Of a stretch of DNA of 64,000 nt, positions 1 to 10,420 are shown one piece after another. The notes below the pieces were generated by a model. That model was not told the DNA's origin. It was given only the letters and a program-made list of their open reading frames with translations, and did not search any database. This DNA comes from Amorphophallus konjac (taxonomy: Eukaryota; Streptophyta; Magnoliopsida; Alismatales; Araceae): positions 290,580,200 through 290,644,199 of the forward strand of contig CM040125.1 of assembly GCA_022559845.1 (NCBI GenBank), in the 5' to 3' direction. Made by a program: the position numbers and the translations under genes. Every line of letters begins with the position of its first letter. Position 1 is the stretch's first letter.

Positions 1-1
1 C

Positions 2-1795
2 TACACCACAATCATGGGCGACCTGGCAGTCGACGAAGCTTATCTGCTTAAGTTCTTTGGCTCATCCCTTACTGGGTTAGCCTTTGAATGGTATTCAAGA
101 CTGCCAGCTGGATCGGTGGTTGATTGGCCTGATATGTAGAGAAAATTCCGTGACAGATTTCATGTCACTGAAAGAGAAATCACAATAGCAGAGCTATATG
201 CAACCAGGCAGAAGCAAGATGAAACTGCACTAGACTACATCAAAAGATGGAGGAACTTAGCCATGAGATGCAGAAGACCCCCTCATCAAGAAGATGCAGT
301 GCAGATATGTAAACAGAGCCTCAGGAGAGAGGTGCTAGAAAAGATGATCGGTGCAGATGTCAGAACATTTGACCGATTAAACAATATAGTGGCGGAGGTT
401 GAGACGTTCTTGTCCAAACGTCCAACCGCCAATGTTCCCAATGTGCTGAAAGGTAAATCTAATGATCGACGACCATCACATTCTGAGGCCAACACCGTCG
501 ATTTCAGAACCTTCGAGCAGCAGAAGGGGAAGAAGGGGGCAGATGAAGCTCCCCCGCCTGAGGGTGCAGCAGAAAGAAAAGATAAGGATTCTCTAAGAGA
601 CAAGATGAAAAAGGCTTACTCTTTTCCCAAGGATAAGACGGCAGCACTATTTAACTGGGCATATAAGTTCAACAAGGTAACATTGCCTGGACCGAAGAGA
701 CCCGAGGATGCGGCAAAGAAAGATGATCCGCTGTTCTGTCCATTTCACCGTGCGCTAGGGCACGCAATTGAGGACTGTTATGTCTTCAAAGATATCATGG
801 AAGGAATGGTTAGAAAGGGTGAGCTGCAGCTGGGAGATTATCAAGTAAAGTCACCTCATCCACATGAGCCTCCGCCCTGGAGAATGGCCGCCAATATGAT
901 CTCAATTTACCAGCAGCTGCCTAAGGAAGCCATTGAGGAATGTACCAGGCATACCTATGAAGCTTGCTTCCTCACCCCACTGAAGGATCAGGAGGGATGG
1001 CAGACGAAACCCATAAAGAATAGAAGGAAAACTCCCGCAGCCAGTGCCAGCGGGGTGATTATTCGAGGTGTCACACCAAGGCCTGAACCGCCTCCAGTAA
1101 AGCCAGTATGGCGCACAGCTGAGACCGGGCCAGTCATCCGGATCCCTACTCACAACCGGAGGAGACAAACTCCCCTACCCGCACATAAAGAAGTAAGTCC
1201 TGCAGCCAGGCGTCTACAGCAGTATATCAATGAGCTCGATGAATATGAGCAGAAAAAGCCCAAACACCTGCTGGTAAAAGACTGTATACTCTGGGAGCAG
1301 CTCGAAGAATTGAAAATTGAAGAGCAGCCAGAGGCAGAACAAAGAAAAGACAAGACTGAGCCCTTCTGGGGGCAGGAGCTGGCAAAGCCAAATTCCCAGA
1401 AGAAGAAGAGACGGCCCAAGTCCAAAAAGGGAAAGAAAGTCACGACAGCACAGTGTAACACTCTGTCAGTGCTCTTTTCCTTGCCCAGGGAGGATGATGA
1501 GGCTGAAGCATCAAATGCCCCGCTAGAAGCCAACCATGCTGAGGCCTCTACCTCAGCCCATGCAACACGTTCTGGGAAAAGATGGGGGCGCCCACCACCA
1601 GCTAATCATAACATTATATTCAGAGGGGAGCAACCCTATCAGATCCCAGAACCAGAGGTACGAGGTGTCCAGGTTCCTCCCCCTGCCAGCTTGTACCAAG
1701 ACAAAGAAGAAGCTCCTTCATTCCTGGAATTCTTGTCCAGTTTGGAGAATGAGCAATTGGCTCACACTGCTCCAGCTGAAAGCAATAAATGCTAG
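2..1795 (+). pseudogene. gag: Tat-A gag (5' truncated, in-frame TAG stops)
   Basis: The reading frame starting at base 2 encodes a retrotransposon Gag (Retrotrans_gag family), the capsid protein that packages element RNA into cytoplasmic particles. Typical features are a helical capsid region with FEWYSRLP near residues 30-40, RDRFH and LDYIKRWRNL, and further on a degenerate Cys/His motif (CPFHRALGHAIEDC). The C-terminal half is Lys/Glu-rich, with a basic KKKRRPKSKKGKK cluster. A TAG at 137-139 breaks the capsid domain, and a TAG TAG pair at 1793-1798 ends the segment. The frame continues without a shift into the protease. The start codon is outside the window. Confidence 0.85.
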
Positions 1796-1798
1796 TAG

Positions 1799-3544
1799 AC
1801 TGCAGTTAGGAAGCAAAAGCAACATGAAGAAAATGAAGGAAGTGACCCTCTGATGGCACCAGGGGCCATTGCCATAGAAGAATCCCCCAAAGAAACCAGT
1901 CCAGAGGTTGAGGCCAGCACCGGGCAGCAAAGGCCACGGGCACCACATGAACCTCCAAAGCCCCGATGGGTAGAGGAAATGAGACTGTCTAATGTCAGGG
2001 TGGGCAGCCGGATCATGAAAATGCTAAAGAAGCTCCCTACCAGATTCTCCATCTGGGAAATTCTCTCTCTGAGTAAAGAGGCTCGCCAGGCAATTGTTGA
2101 TGCCTTGCAGTCGCCGGCACAATATGAAGCACTCTTGACAGAAGTGAATTCCCGGCCGTCAGTTACATTCACAGAGGATGACATGCTGATTCCGAATTCC
2201 GGCCATAACAGACCGCTGCCTATGAGGGGCTCCCTGAACTGTCAGCCACTGAACATGATACAGATAGATCCCGGGGCTACCGTGAACATCCTCCCATACC
2301 GCATCTATCAGAAATATTACTTTGATCTGCAGCTTACCAAGGTCAGAGATATGAAGATTGCAGGGTTCAACCAGAAATGTGAAACACCTCTTGGGGTGGC
2401 TGATTTCAACCTCACATTGGGCGACCTCACTACCGTGGTACGATTTTATGTGATCGATTCCAACACCACGTATAAGGCCCTGCTGGGGAGACCGTGGCTG
2501 CATGAATATCAGATAGTGCCATCCACACTACATCAGTGCATCAAATACTGCCATGAAGGAAAAGAAGAAAGGGTGTTTACAGATCTGCATCCCTTCGAAG
2601 TATTCGAGAGTCATATGCTCGATGCATCCTACTACACCGAGGTGTCACAGAAGGGTGAAAAGAAAGAGGCTGTGGTCAGCCGGAAAAAGCCGACGACGAA
2701 GGCAAGAGATTGGTCTCCACCGCCACCAAAGGGCTATATTAAAAAGCATGAGGTAGCTCACATCTCTTATGCCGGTGACTTTGCTCGGATCACCCCTCCT
2801 AGCATACACCCGGATGATATCAATGAAGAAATGAAAGAAAAGTACACACAAGTGGAGGTGCCGCAGGGTTCATTTAAACCCATCATCAGCCTTGAGTACC
2901 AGACGGTGCTACCACTGAAGACTATGGAAGTCCCTCGCTTCTGCGAGCCTCCTACCATATTCTACACCGGGGAGTCAGTCAAGGAAGATGATCAAGACTG
3001 CATGGTCCCTAAAGAGGCTGCAAACCAGATGGTGCCAATTACGGGCTTGGACTATACTACCCGACGGATTTCGCAGATGTTCTCTAAGATGCAGATGCCA
3101 TCGCTACAACTTGCTGCCCAAAAGAAGGCGTTCTAGGAGCTATGGGATCCGCCTCGGGATAATAAAGAACTGAGAAAGATCACTCAGCACCCAGGATTGG
3201 GTTATACCCTTCAAGAACACTATGAAGCTGAGGTGGATGTCATATCTGTCTCCTACCAGCATGAAGACCCTCCCGAGGTGGGATATGACAAGTACCCCTC
3301 GGAAGATGAAGAAATCATTTATCAATCCATAATGAACAATGAAGCCCCAGACAGTCAGCCGGAGACCGGGACGTCTGATGAAGCAAAGAAAGATTGGTGC
3401 TGGGAAGACCTACCTTGCAAAGAAGATCTGTTCCATGTTGAAGCAAAGTTCGACACAGGAATCCCGGATGAAGACCAAGCAGCCAAAGAGCTGAGGGAGT
3501 GCTTGGAGTTTGAGCGCATCCTGGAAGAAGTCCGGGCTCTATAG
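1799..3544 (+). pseudogene. pro: Tat-A aspartic protease region
   Basis: This is the same frame as gag, directly after the double TAG. It contains a retropepsin-like domain: the active-site stretch IQIDPGATVNILP at about 2260-2300 and a downstream ALLGRPWLHEY motif at about 2480-2510, as in Ty3/gypsy proteases. The catalytic Asp-Thr/Ser-Gly is Asp-Pro-Gly here, so the enzyme is probably dead. After the domain comes a long acidic linker leading to RT. TAG stops interrupt at 3134-3136 and 3542-3544. In a working element this enzyme would cut the Gag-Pol polyprotein. Confidence 0.8.
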
Positions 3545-5605
3545 AATGATGATCTCTCAAGGGAATTTGCACCGGAAGAGCCTCTAAGGGCGGAAGACTC
3601 CGTCTTCGAGTTTCCTGCTGATCCAGTTACGTCCCCGGGGCGTACTGAACAGAATACAGCAATATTGCCCGTATATGATGAGCCAGCAACCGCTGATGAC
3701 CAATATGATGAAACAGAAAATCATGAAACTGAAGAAGATTATATCTCGGGAGGCTTCGTTGACTTACAAGAAGCCCCGCCCGAGGTCGAAGACGGAGGTC
3801 AGGCCACCGTCGATGAGCTTGTAGAAATAAATCTGGGAACCGTAGATGAGCCAAGGCCGACATTCCTCAGCGCACTGCTGGAGCCAGCTACCAGGGAACA
3901 GTATATACAATTTTTGAAGGAATTCCGAGACTGCTTTGCATGGACATATGATGAAATGTCGGGACTGAGTTCTGATGTGGCACAGCACCGACTGGCAATA
4001 AACCCAGAGGCTAACCCTGTAAAGCAGCCTTCCAGGAGAATGCGTCCTGAACTAATAAATCAGATTAACAAAGAGGTTGACAAGCTGATCGATGTAGGCT
4101 TTGTCGAAGAAAACCAGTATACTACATGGCTGGCCAATATAGTGCCCGTAAAGAAGAAGAATGGGCAGATCAGAATATGTGTTGATTTCCGGGACCTTAA
4201 TAAGGCCTGCCCGAAAGATGATTTCCCGGTGCCAATCACTGAGGTGATGATCGATGCAACTACTGGCCATGAGGCCATATCATTTATGGATGGGTCATCC
4301 GGATACAATCAGATCTGGATTGCTGAAGAAGACAGAGTGCACACTGCATTCCGCACTCCGAAGGGGATATTTCACTACAAAAGGATGCCGTTCGGCCTCA
4401 AGAATGCCGGCGCTACCTACCAAAGAGCCATGATAAAGATCTTTGATGATTTACTCTTCAAGAAAGTAGAGTGCTACATTGATGATTTGGTAGTAAAAAC
4501 TAAAAGAAGAGAAGACCATTTGCAAGACCTGAGGGTAGTATTCCAGAGGCTGCGCAAATATGAACTTAAGATGAACCCCATGAAATGCGCCTTCGGCGTG
4601 TCCAGTGGAAAATTCCTCGGGTTTATTGTCCGTCATAGGGGCATTGAAATTGACCCATCCAAGATTAAAGCTATCCAGGAGCTCCCTCCACCAAGGAATT
4701 TGCACGAGTTGAGATCCCTGCAAGGGCGTCTGGCCTACATCCGACGATTTATATCAAATCTATCGGGAAGATGCCACCCCTTTCACAAACTCATGATGAA
4801 AGATGTGCCGTTCCTCTGGGACGATGGCTGTCAAGAAGCCTTTGAGAAGCTGAAAGAATACCTCAAGACCCCTCCGGTGCTGGGGGCACCCATTAAGGGC
4901 AGGCCCTTGATACTGTATATCGCAGCCACATACTGTTCCCTGGGGGCAATGCTGGCACAGATAAATGAGGAAGGCAAAGAACAAGCCTTGTACTACCTAA
5001 GTAGGAGGCTGATGAGAATTGAAGAAAGCTACAGCTACATAGAGAAGACCTGCTTGGCACTAGTCTTTGCTGTCAAAAAGCTCCGACACTATATGTTATC
5101 ACATGAAGTCAGATTGATATCTACAGCAGACCCGCTCAAATACATATTGACTCAGCCAGTACTGAAAGGCCGGTTGGGCAAATGGGCAGTGATCCTGATG
5201 GAATTCGATATTACCTATACACCCCAGAGGGCGATAAAGGGACAGGCCGTGGCTGATTTCTTCGTAGAGCATCCTGTGCCGAAAAATGATATGCTAGGGA
5301 CTGAGTTACCTGATGATGAGATACTCGAGGCCTGCCAGACCCAGTCTGTTATGTGGCAACTATTATTTGATGGAGCATCTAGAACAGAGACAGACTCCGA
5401 TGGAAAGACCAGAATACGGGCTGGAGCCGGTATTGTGCTGAAATCACTAGAAGGGGAGGTCGTGCATACTTCCTGTTCTATAAACAAGCCCTGCACCAAT
5501 AATGAGGCCGAGTATGAAGCTTTGATAATCGGGCTATATGTCAGCCTCAACATGGGTATCCAAATGCTTCAAGTATTCGGGGATTCAATGCTGATAATAA
5601 AATAG
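3545..5605 (+). pseudogene. pol: Tat-A reverse transcriptase and RNase H
   Basis: This Ty3/gypsy reverse transcriptase has the blocks IRICVDFRDLNKACPKDDFP, FMDGSSGYNQI, MPFGLKNAGATYQRAM and the catalytic YIDD at about 4474-4485. It is followed by the connection region and an RNase H with LLFDGAS, NNEAEYEALIIGL and VFGDSM. Both enzymes turn element RNA into DNA in the particle. The frame is uninterrupted from 3545 to the TAG at 5603-5605, which falls inside RNase H where related elements have Gln in the NQI/IQGEYE region. The last RNase H motif (ADALAKLAS) is in the next segment. Confidence 0.9.
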
Positions 5606-7165
5606 ATCCAAGGGGAGTTCGAAGTGCGGAAGCCAGAACTGAATCCCTACCACCAAGAAGCTGTGCGCCTCATGGCGAAATTCTATCATATTGAGCTCAA
5701 GCATGTGGGCCGTGGACATAATGCCCAGGCTGATGCACTGGCAAAGCTAGCCAGCTCACTAGCAGTCCCGCCAAATGAGACACTGAACATTGTTGTTATG
5801 AACCGGCGGCAAGTCCCCAGTATGCTAGAAGGGTGCCCCGAAGAAGAAGAAGTCGCTACTGTTAGCACAGAGCAAGCGCCTGATTGGAGACAGCACCTGC
5901 TGCAGTGGTTTCTACACCAACAACTGCCGCAGATAAGAGAAGAAAGGATGAAACTCATAAGAATCAAAGATTCTTATGAATTCAGAAATGGGACTCTGTT
6001 CCGAATAATGGCGGATGCGCGCAAGAAGATTCTACTCCGCTGCCTGTCCACGGAGGAAGCTTGGCAAGCGATGAAAGAAATACATGCTGGGACAGCAGGC
6101 GCCCACCAGGCTGGCCCCAAGATGAAGATAGAAATCAAGAAGCTGGGCTACTATTGGCCCACCATGTTCGAAGACTGCTGTAAATTTGCAAAATCATGCC
6201 AGAAATGCCAGGAGCATGCTACTGTGCCTCGAAGGCCTCCTACGACTCTGCATCCTACAGTTCCCAGTTGGCCGTTTGCGCAATGGGGAACTGATGTAGT
6301 CGGTCCACTGCCGACTTCCTCGGCCGGACATAAGTACATACTAGCCATAACAGATTACTTCTCCAGATGGGCGGAAGCTATAGCATTAAGAGAAGTGACT
6401 GGTGAACTGGTCGCCAGATTCATCAAGCAGAACATCATCTTCCGGTTCGGGATCCCCAGCCGAATAATATCTGACAATGGAAGTCATTTCAGAAATCAGA
6501 AAGTCTATCGGCTTGCCGAAAAGTATAAGATCGAATGGAGGACTTCCACTCCTTACAATCCTCAGGCAAACGGATTGGCAGAAGCTTTTAACAAGACTCT
6601 CTGCACCTTGCTGGCCAAAGTCGTCAGTTCTAATAAAAAGGACTGGGAAGAGAAAATGTATGAAGCTCTGTGGGCATACCGCACCGTCTTCAAGACACCT
6701 ACAGGGTGCTCACCATACTCATTGGTATACGGCTCAGAGGCAGTGGTTCCGCTGGAGCTGGAAGTCCCGTCACTCCGAGTGGCAGTCCAATATGACCTAG
6801 CCCGTGGCGAACAGACCAATACAGAAAGAAGATTAGAAGAACTGACTGAATTGGAGGGGAAGCGCCTCCAAGCTCAGAAGAATATCCAAATGTATCAGGC
6901 CCGCATGGCCACTGCATTCAATAAACTCGTAAGAGGACGAGAATTCAAGAAAGGTGACCTCGTCATGGTCAAGAAAAAAGAAGTCATGGCGTCCAACCCA
7001 AAAGGAAAGCTGAATGCTAATTGGGAAGGTCCTTATGTGATACAAAGGGTCTACGAAGGAGGGGCCTACGTAGTTGTTAACCATCGAGGGGAAATTCAAT
7101 TCTCGCCACTCAACGATAAACACCTCAAGCTGTATCATGCTGCACAACCAATATTCCCCGAGTAA
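5606..7165 (+). pseudogene. pol: Tat-A RNase H tail and integrase
   Basis: This continues the pol frame. It first gives the end of RNase H (NAQADALAKLASS). Integrase follows, with a zinc-binding HHCC module (HAGTAGAHQAG ... CCKFAKSCQKCQ), the catalytic D,D,E core in WGTDVVGPL, IISDNGSHF and NGLAEAFNKTL, and a basic C-terminal domain (KGKLNANWEGPYVI). The frame is open to TAA at 7163-7165, the only non-TAG terminator in the gag-pol frame. Integrase inserts the element DNA into chromosomes. On its own this segment looks intact. Confidence 0.9.
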
Positions 7166-7174
7166 TCGGGTAAA

Positions 7175-7505
7175 AGCTACCCTTCCTTGGTCTAGTGGCA
7201 TTCCGCCCTGATCGAGCTACCCTTCCTTGGTCTAGTGGCACTCCGCCCTAATCAAGCTACCTTTCCTTGGTCTAGTGGCACTCCGCCCTAACAAAGCTAC
7301 CTTTCCCTTGGTCTAGTGGCACTCCGCCCTGATCAAGCTACCTTTCCTTGGTCTAGTGGCACTCCGCCCTAGCCGAGCTACCCTTTCCTTGGTCTAGTGG
7401 CATTCCGCCCTGATCGAGCTACCCCTTCCTTGGTCTAGCGGCATCCCGCCCTAGCCGAGCTACACCCTTTCTTGGTATAGCAGCACTCCGCCCTAACCAA
7501 GCCAT
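7175..7505 (+). repeat. 40-43 bp tandem array (about 8 units)
   Basis: Eight direct copies of a unit beginning AGCTACC and containing CCTTGGTCTAGTGGCA and CCGCCCT start 10 bp after the pol stop codon. Copies differ by single bases and short length changes, and the last one is the most degenerate. The array is non-coding and probably arose by replication slippage in the element's 3' region. Confidence 0.9.
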
Positions 7506-7598
7506 CCCTTATCATAATCTAATGACATTCTGACTTGTCACCCTCCCAAAAAAGAGGGGAAGAGATAATAAAAGAATAAAAATAATAAATAATAAAAA

Positions 7599-7830
7599 GA
7601 TGGGGTTAAAAATAGAGATACCCTTCCGATCTTGTTCAGGCTTTCTGAGCAAGGGCAAAAATGGCTAAAACCCAGCTGTGGTGAAAACCGAAAGGGCACT
7701 GCAGGAAAAATCGGGTACCCCGCCACGTGAAAACCCGAAAGGGTGCGTGGGCAAAAGCAAGAGGGGGCTGGCTCCGGCGAAAACCCGAAAGGGCGCTTGA
7801 GTCAGTAATGTGGTGATCCTAAAGAAGCCT
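7599..7830 (+). repeat. Direct repeat copy 1 (about 230 bp, Tat-A 3' region)
   Basis: This segment starts GATGGGGTTAAAAATAGAG and recurs at 9161-9390 with a few substitutions. It contains three spaced copies of a GAAAACCCGAAAGGGC-type motif. The two copies flank the 126-bp array, so the whole block may have arisen by segmental duplication. No coding potential is seen. Confidence 0.85.
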
Positions 7831-7849
7831 CACCTCCCGCCATAAACTT

Positions 7850-9065
7850 CTCGTCGATCGACCGGCACCTTGCCCGATCAACGATCAAACCCACCCAGTA
7901 TAGACCCTACGTCTGTCCTGATAAAACCCTCATACCTTGTCCAAAGTCCCACCATGGTGAAGTTCACCGTTGATTGACCGGCATCCTGCCCGATCAATGA
8001 TGAAACCCATTCCATTTTAGACCTTACGTCTATCCTGATGAAACTTATGAAATCCTTGCATTGGTATAAACCCAATACCGATGATGAAACCCGCTGTTGG
8101 TCGATTGGCACCCTGCCCGATCAACGATAAAACCAGTCCAGTGTAGACCTTACGTCTATTCTGATGAAATTCATGAGATCCTTGCATTGGTATAAACCCA
8201 ATACCGATGAAGAAACCCACCTTTGGTCGATGGGCACCCTGCCCGATTGACAAAGAAACCCGTCCGATTAAATTTGCATGTCTCTTTACGTCCCGCCGTG
8301 ATGAAACCTGCTGCTGGTTGATTGACACACTGTCCGATCAGCAATGAAACCTATCCGGGCTAGACCCTACGTCTATCCCGATGAAACCTATGAAATCCTT
8401 GCATTGGTATAAACCCAATACCGATGATGAAACCCGCTGCCAATCGACTGGCACACTGCCCGATCAGCGATAAGACCTGTCCGGGCTAGACCCTACGTCT
8501 ATCCCGATGAAACCTATGAAATCCTTGCATTGGTATAAACCCAATACCGATGATGAAACTCGCTGCCGATCGACTGGCACACTGCCCGATCAGCGATGAA
8601 ACTTGTCCGGGCTAGACCCTACGTCTATCCCGATGAATCCTATGAAATCCTTGCATTGGTATAAACCCAATACCGATGATGAAACTCGCTGCCGATCGAC
8701 TGGCACACTGCCCGATCAGCGATGAAACCTGTCCGGGCTAGACCCTACGTCTATCCCGATGAAACCTACGAAATCCTTGCATTGGTATAAACCCAATACC
8801 GATGATGAAACTCACTGCCGATCGACTGGCACACTGCCCGATCAGCGATGAAACCTGTCTGGGCTAGACCCTACGTCTATCCCGATGAAACCTATGAAAT
8901 CCTTACATTGGTATAAACCCAATACCGATGATGAAACCTGCTATTGATCGATTGGTACACTGCCCGATCAATGATGAAACCCACCCAGTTTAGACCTTAC
9001 GTCTATCCTGATGAAACCTATGAAATCCTTGCAGCGGTATATACCCAATACCGATGATAAGAGCA
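7850..9065 (+). repeat. 126-bp tandem repeat array
   Basis: Each unit contains the landmark CTTGCATTGGTATAAACCCA, found near 8050, 8170, 8391, 8519, 8646, 8770, 8897 (one base changed) and, degenerate, 9025. The central copies are spaced 126-128 bp apart. Each unit also carries GACTGGCACACTGCCCGATC and the near-palindrome AGACC(T/C)TACGTCT, then CCTGATGAAAC. The outer copies are more degenerate than the inner ones, as expected from unequal exchange. Confidence 0.9.
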
Positions 9066-9113
9066 GCCACTAATGAAGCAGCACATCGCCTGATCCGTGC
9101 TAAAGTCCCAATT

Positions 9114-9115
<2 letters not shown>

Positions 9116-9157
<42 letters not shown>
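9116..9157. repeat. (TA)n microsatellite
   Basis: An uninterrupted run of about 20 TA dinucleotides lies at the junction between the 126-bp array and the second copy of the 230-bp direct repeat. Confidence 0.95.
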
Positions 9158-9159
<2 letters not shown>

Positions 9160-9160
9160 A

Positions 9161-9390
9161 TGGGGTTAAAAATAGAGATATCCCGCCAGACTTGTTCGGA
9201 CATTCTGAACAAGGGCAAAAATGGCTAAAACCCAGCTGTGGTGAAAACCCGAAAGGGCACTGCAGGCAAAATCCGGTACCCCGCCACGTGAAAACCCGAA
9301 AGGGCGCGTGGGAAAAAGCAAGAGGGGGCTGGCTCCGGTGAAAACCCGAAAGGGCGCTTGGGTCAGTAATGTGGTAATTCAAAGTTCCAT
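9161..9390 (+). repeat. Direct repeat copy 2 (about 230 bp, Tat-A 3' region)
   Basis: This is the partner of 7599-7830, with the same start, the same three GAAAACCCGAAAGGGC motifs and the same GGTCAGTAATGTGGT end. The copies lie 1.56 kb apart. Confidence 0.85.
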
Positions 9391-10090
9391 GCCAACCGGC
9401 ACGCTGCCTTTACCTCCCCTTCACTGATGAAACCTTCCGTCGGTCAGCTGGCTCCATTCCCCACCGATGGTAAAACCCTTCCGGGGTAGACCTTACGTTT
9501 ACCCTGATGAAATCTACATACCCTCTTTCAAACGTCCCACCGACAATGAAACCCATAACCATTCTGATAAAGCCTCACCAGCTCAGACCTTACGTCTGTC
9601 CTGATGAAACTCTTAAACCCTCCCTTGATCGATCGGCTCCTTCCCCGGTCAACGATAAAACCCTACCAGGAGAGACCCTATGCCTATCCTGATGAAACCT
9701 ACATATTTCTTGGCAAAGTCCCACTTGCGATAAAACCTGCTGGAATAGACCTTACGTCCGTCCTGATGAGACCTACACCTCTACTTGTAACTTGCTATTG
9801 ATCGACCGGCACCTTGCCCGATCAATGATGAAACCCTATCTAGTTTAGACCTTACGTCTATTCTAAAATCCCCCTTGCATCGATATAAACTCAATATCGA
9901 TGATGAAGCCAACCGTTGGCCGATCGGTACATCGCCCGGCCAATGATAAAATCTGTCCAGTTCGTACTTTATGTCCGTTCTGATGAGAACCACATATCCT
10001 TTTCAATGTCCCACCTGCAATAGTCTCTACCCAGCCTAGACCATACGTCTACTCTGATGAGACCTCCTCATTTGCATTCCGGTAAATCGT
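9391..10090 (+). repeat. Degenerate AGACC-TACGTCT / GATGAAAC motif region
   Basis: This is diverged repeat DNA related to the 126-bp array. AGACCTTACGTCT-like near-palindromes recur near 9487, 9585, 9673, 9744, 9846, 9965 and 10036, usually followed by a CTGATGA(A/G)AC box. Spacing is irregular (about 70-120 bp). The stretch 10091-10420 that follows shows nothing recognisable beyond being the 3' flank of the antisense gene. Confidence 0.7.
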
Positions 10091-10420
10091 CTCCCTTACG
10101 GCACACATGGCCAATAGGACGTTTGCTGCCACCAACAAGATTTGGTTCAAGCACCTCCTCGGATGCCGTCACGCGGTGGAGCGAGTTCCCCATCCTTTCT
10201 CTGAAGGGGTGGACGCTCTCCTGCCAAGGTACGAGCCATTCGCATGAGGGATTGTTAAAACCGCTACCCCACCTCCCAAAGTGATAAAACCACATGCATA
10301 ATAAGATGGATACGCATGAAGCCAAGAGATTCCTTTCCATTAAAAAGGGAGTACATAAAGGGCCCCGAGGGGACATCATATCACAAAAGAGAACAAAAAG
10401 AAAAAGAAGGGACAGACAAT

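Noticed and set aside
1793..1798. Programmed readthrough at the TAG TAG pair
   Set aside because: Four other TAGs occur inside conserved domains, so methylation-driven CAG to TAG decay explains all six more simply.
7175..9065. Possible CRISPR-like repeat-spacer structure
   Set aside because: Repeats are direct tandem copies with no variable spacers, in a plant retrotransposon; no cas genes are present.
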